Of a DNA stretch of 64,000 nt, positions 63,418-64,000 are shown one piece after another; position 1 is the stretch's first letter; each line of letters starts with the position of its first letter. Under the pieces are notes generated by a model. The model was not told the DNA's origin. It saw only the letters and a program-made list of their open reading frames with translations, and did not search any database. A program made the position numbers and the translations under genes. Source of the DNA: Pedobacter mucosus (lineage in GTDB: Bacteria > Bacteroidota > Bacteroidia > Sphingobacteriales > Sphingobacteriaceae); NCBI RefSeq assembly GCF_022200785.1, contig NZ_CP087585.1, positions 4,340,001 to 4,404,000 on the forward strand, written 5' to 3'.

Positions 63418-64000
63418 TTATTTAAACGTAACCGCTCCATATTCAGTTTTAATCGAAACATTTGCACCACTTCCATTCCCGATTTTACCTGAGTATCTTT
63501 TAGTTTCATCATCATTGCTTACTAAATTTGAAGCCACGGTTGATCCATATTTAAAGCCAGAATATGATGTTGAAACATTAAAATTAGCATTATATCGATC
63601 TGCAAAACCAAGTGATATGCTTGTGTATTCTCCATTAAAACCAAAGTTTTTGCAAGCAGCTGTAACCTCACCAACAATTAAATGATTATAATCCATATCT
63701 ATACTTGCATCGCCATTTAATGTGCCTAATGAAACACTGGTATACTCAGTTTTTAATGAAAGCCTAGCCACATTTGCAATGGTTAAGCTTCCATAACCTT
63801 GCTTAATTACGGTATTACCTTTAATACTATTAATATTTACTTTAGTATATTCTGTATTTAAAAGCAAATTACCAGCAATACTACCAATGGTTAAACCAGA
63901 TCCATATTCTACTTTAATATCAGCAGATCGCCTTATATTGCTAATGTTTACAGGTACATATTCTGCATTTAATTTTAAAGTTCCGGCGCCGCCGATACTA
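63418..64000 (-). CDS. Repetitive beta-strand protein, 3' part
   Basis: The frame stays open to base 64000, so the N-terminus lies beyond the window. The visible 194 residues are short repeats of roughly 20 residues: NAEYVPVNISNI, KVEYGSGLTIGSIAG, NTEYTKVNINSIKG, YGSLTIANV, KTEYTSVSLGTLNG, MDYNHLIVGEV and GEYTSISLGF. EY and YG alternate with G-rich turns. This suggests a beta-helix or GIN/DUF4097-like adhesin fold. I cannot assign a function. A TTG at 63867 is internal and not the start. Confidence 0.8.
   Translation of the reverse strand, partial: SIGGAGTLKLNAEYVPVNISNIRRSADIKVEYGSGLTIGSIAGNLLLNTEYTKVNINSIKGNTVIKQGYGSLTIANVARLSLKTEYTSVSLGTLNGDASIDMDYNHLIVGEVTAACKNFGFNGEYTSISLGFADRYNANFNVSTSYSGFKYGSTVASNLVSNDDETKRYSGKIGNGSGANVSIKTEYGAVTFK

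Noticed and set aside
63252..63515. Leftward ORF bridging the thioredoxin gene and the repetitive-protein gene
   Set aside because: It runs through the terminator hairpin and overlaps both better-supported genes in another frame.
1..64000. tRNA, rRNA or riboswitch genes
   Set aside because: I read the intergenic gaps and saw no cloverleaf, rRNA segment or known riboswitch core. A covariance-model search would be needed to exclude weak cases.

Overview
The window looks like a chromosomal segment of a Sphingobacteriaceae-type Bacteroidota, most like Pedobacter. The DNA is AT-rich, and promoters that can be read carry the TAnnTTTG element. Shine-Dalgarno signals are weak. Phylum-typical families are present: SusC/SusD, GldD, a GLPGLI protein, a DUF4153 protein and a CarB that lacks its allosteric domain. 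Species is inferred from gene content only.

Bases 1-16000 are mostly housekeeping: the 3' part of carB, an Atl-like DNA repair protein and trmB, a GDP-fucose synthase, an OxyR with both redox cysteines, a superoxide dismutase, tadA, a CsaA-like protein, a vSGLT-type Na+/sugar symporter, a LolE-type permease, gldD, aroE, a phosphosulfolactate-synthase-like protein and a TPR protein. Bases 16000-29600 are accessory: an ALDH7-type aldehyde dehydrogenase, a short-chain dehydrogenase, a secreted beta-propeller (BNR) protein next to a DUF2264 protein, a TonB-receptor-like barrel with a GLPGLI partner, a Crp/Fnr regulator and an AhpD-like protein. This stretch ends in a tandem array of palindromic repeats with a GIY-YIG nuclease gene inside it.

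Bases 29978-57727 form a large pectin utilisation locus. On the right arm, susC, susD, a surface beta-helix lipoprotein, a CE8 pectin methylesterase and a CE12 acetylesterase are read leftward, and a divergent LacI-family regulator gene sits beside susC. On the left arm are a GH43 enzyme (leftward), a second CE8 esterase, GH28, a GH105-DUF4350 fusion and PL10, followed by the complete isomerase route for galacturonate: uxaB, uxaA, uxaC, kdgK, kdgA and an ExuT-like transporter. A GapN-like dehydrogenase gene follows. Polymer would be de-esterified and cut at the surface and in the periplasm. Galacturonate would be imported and turned into pyruvate and glyceraldehyde-3-phosphate, and the latter could be oxidised by the GapN-like enzyme. 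A shared operator-like sequence, TATGCAA(A/T)CGTT(C/G)CCG, lies in three promoter regions: susC/lacI, GH43/CE8 and GH28. This suggests that one LacI-family regulator controls both arms.

Bases 57800-64000 return to general genes: rlmI, an MFS symporter with a small membrane partner, a bestrophin, a TerC protein, a TlpA-like thioredoxin and the 3' part of a repetitive beta-strand protein that runs off the window. Three families of dispersed hairpin repeats are scattered between genes. I found no rRNA, tRNA, CRISPR array or intact transposon.
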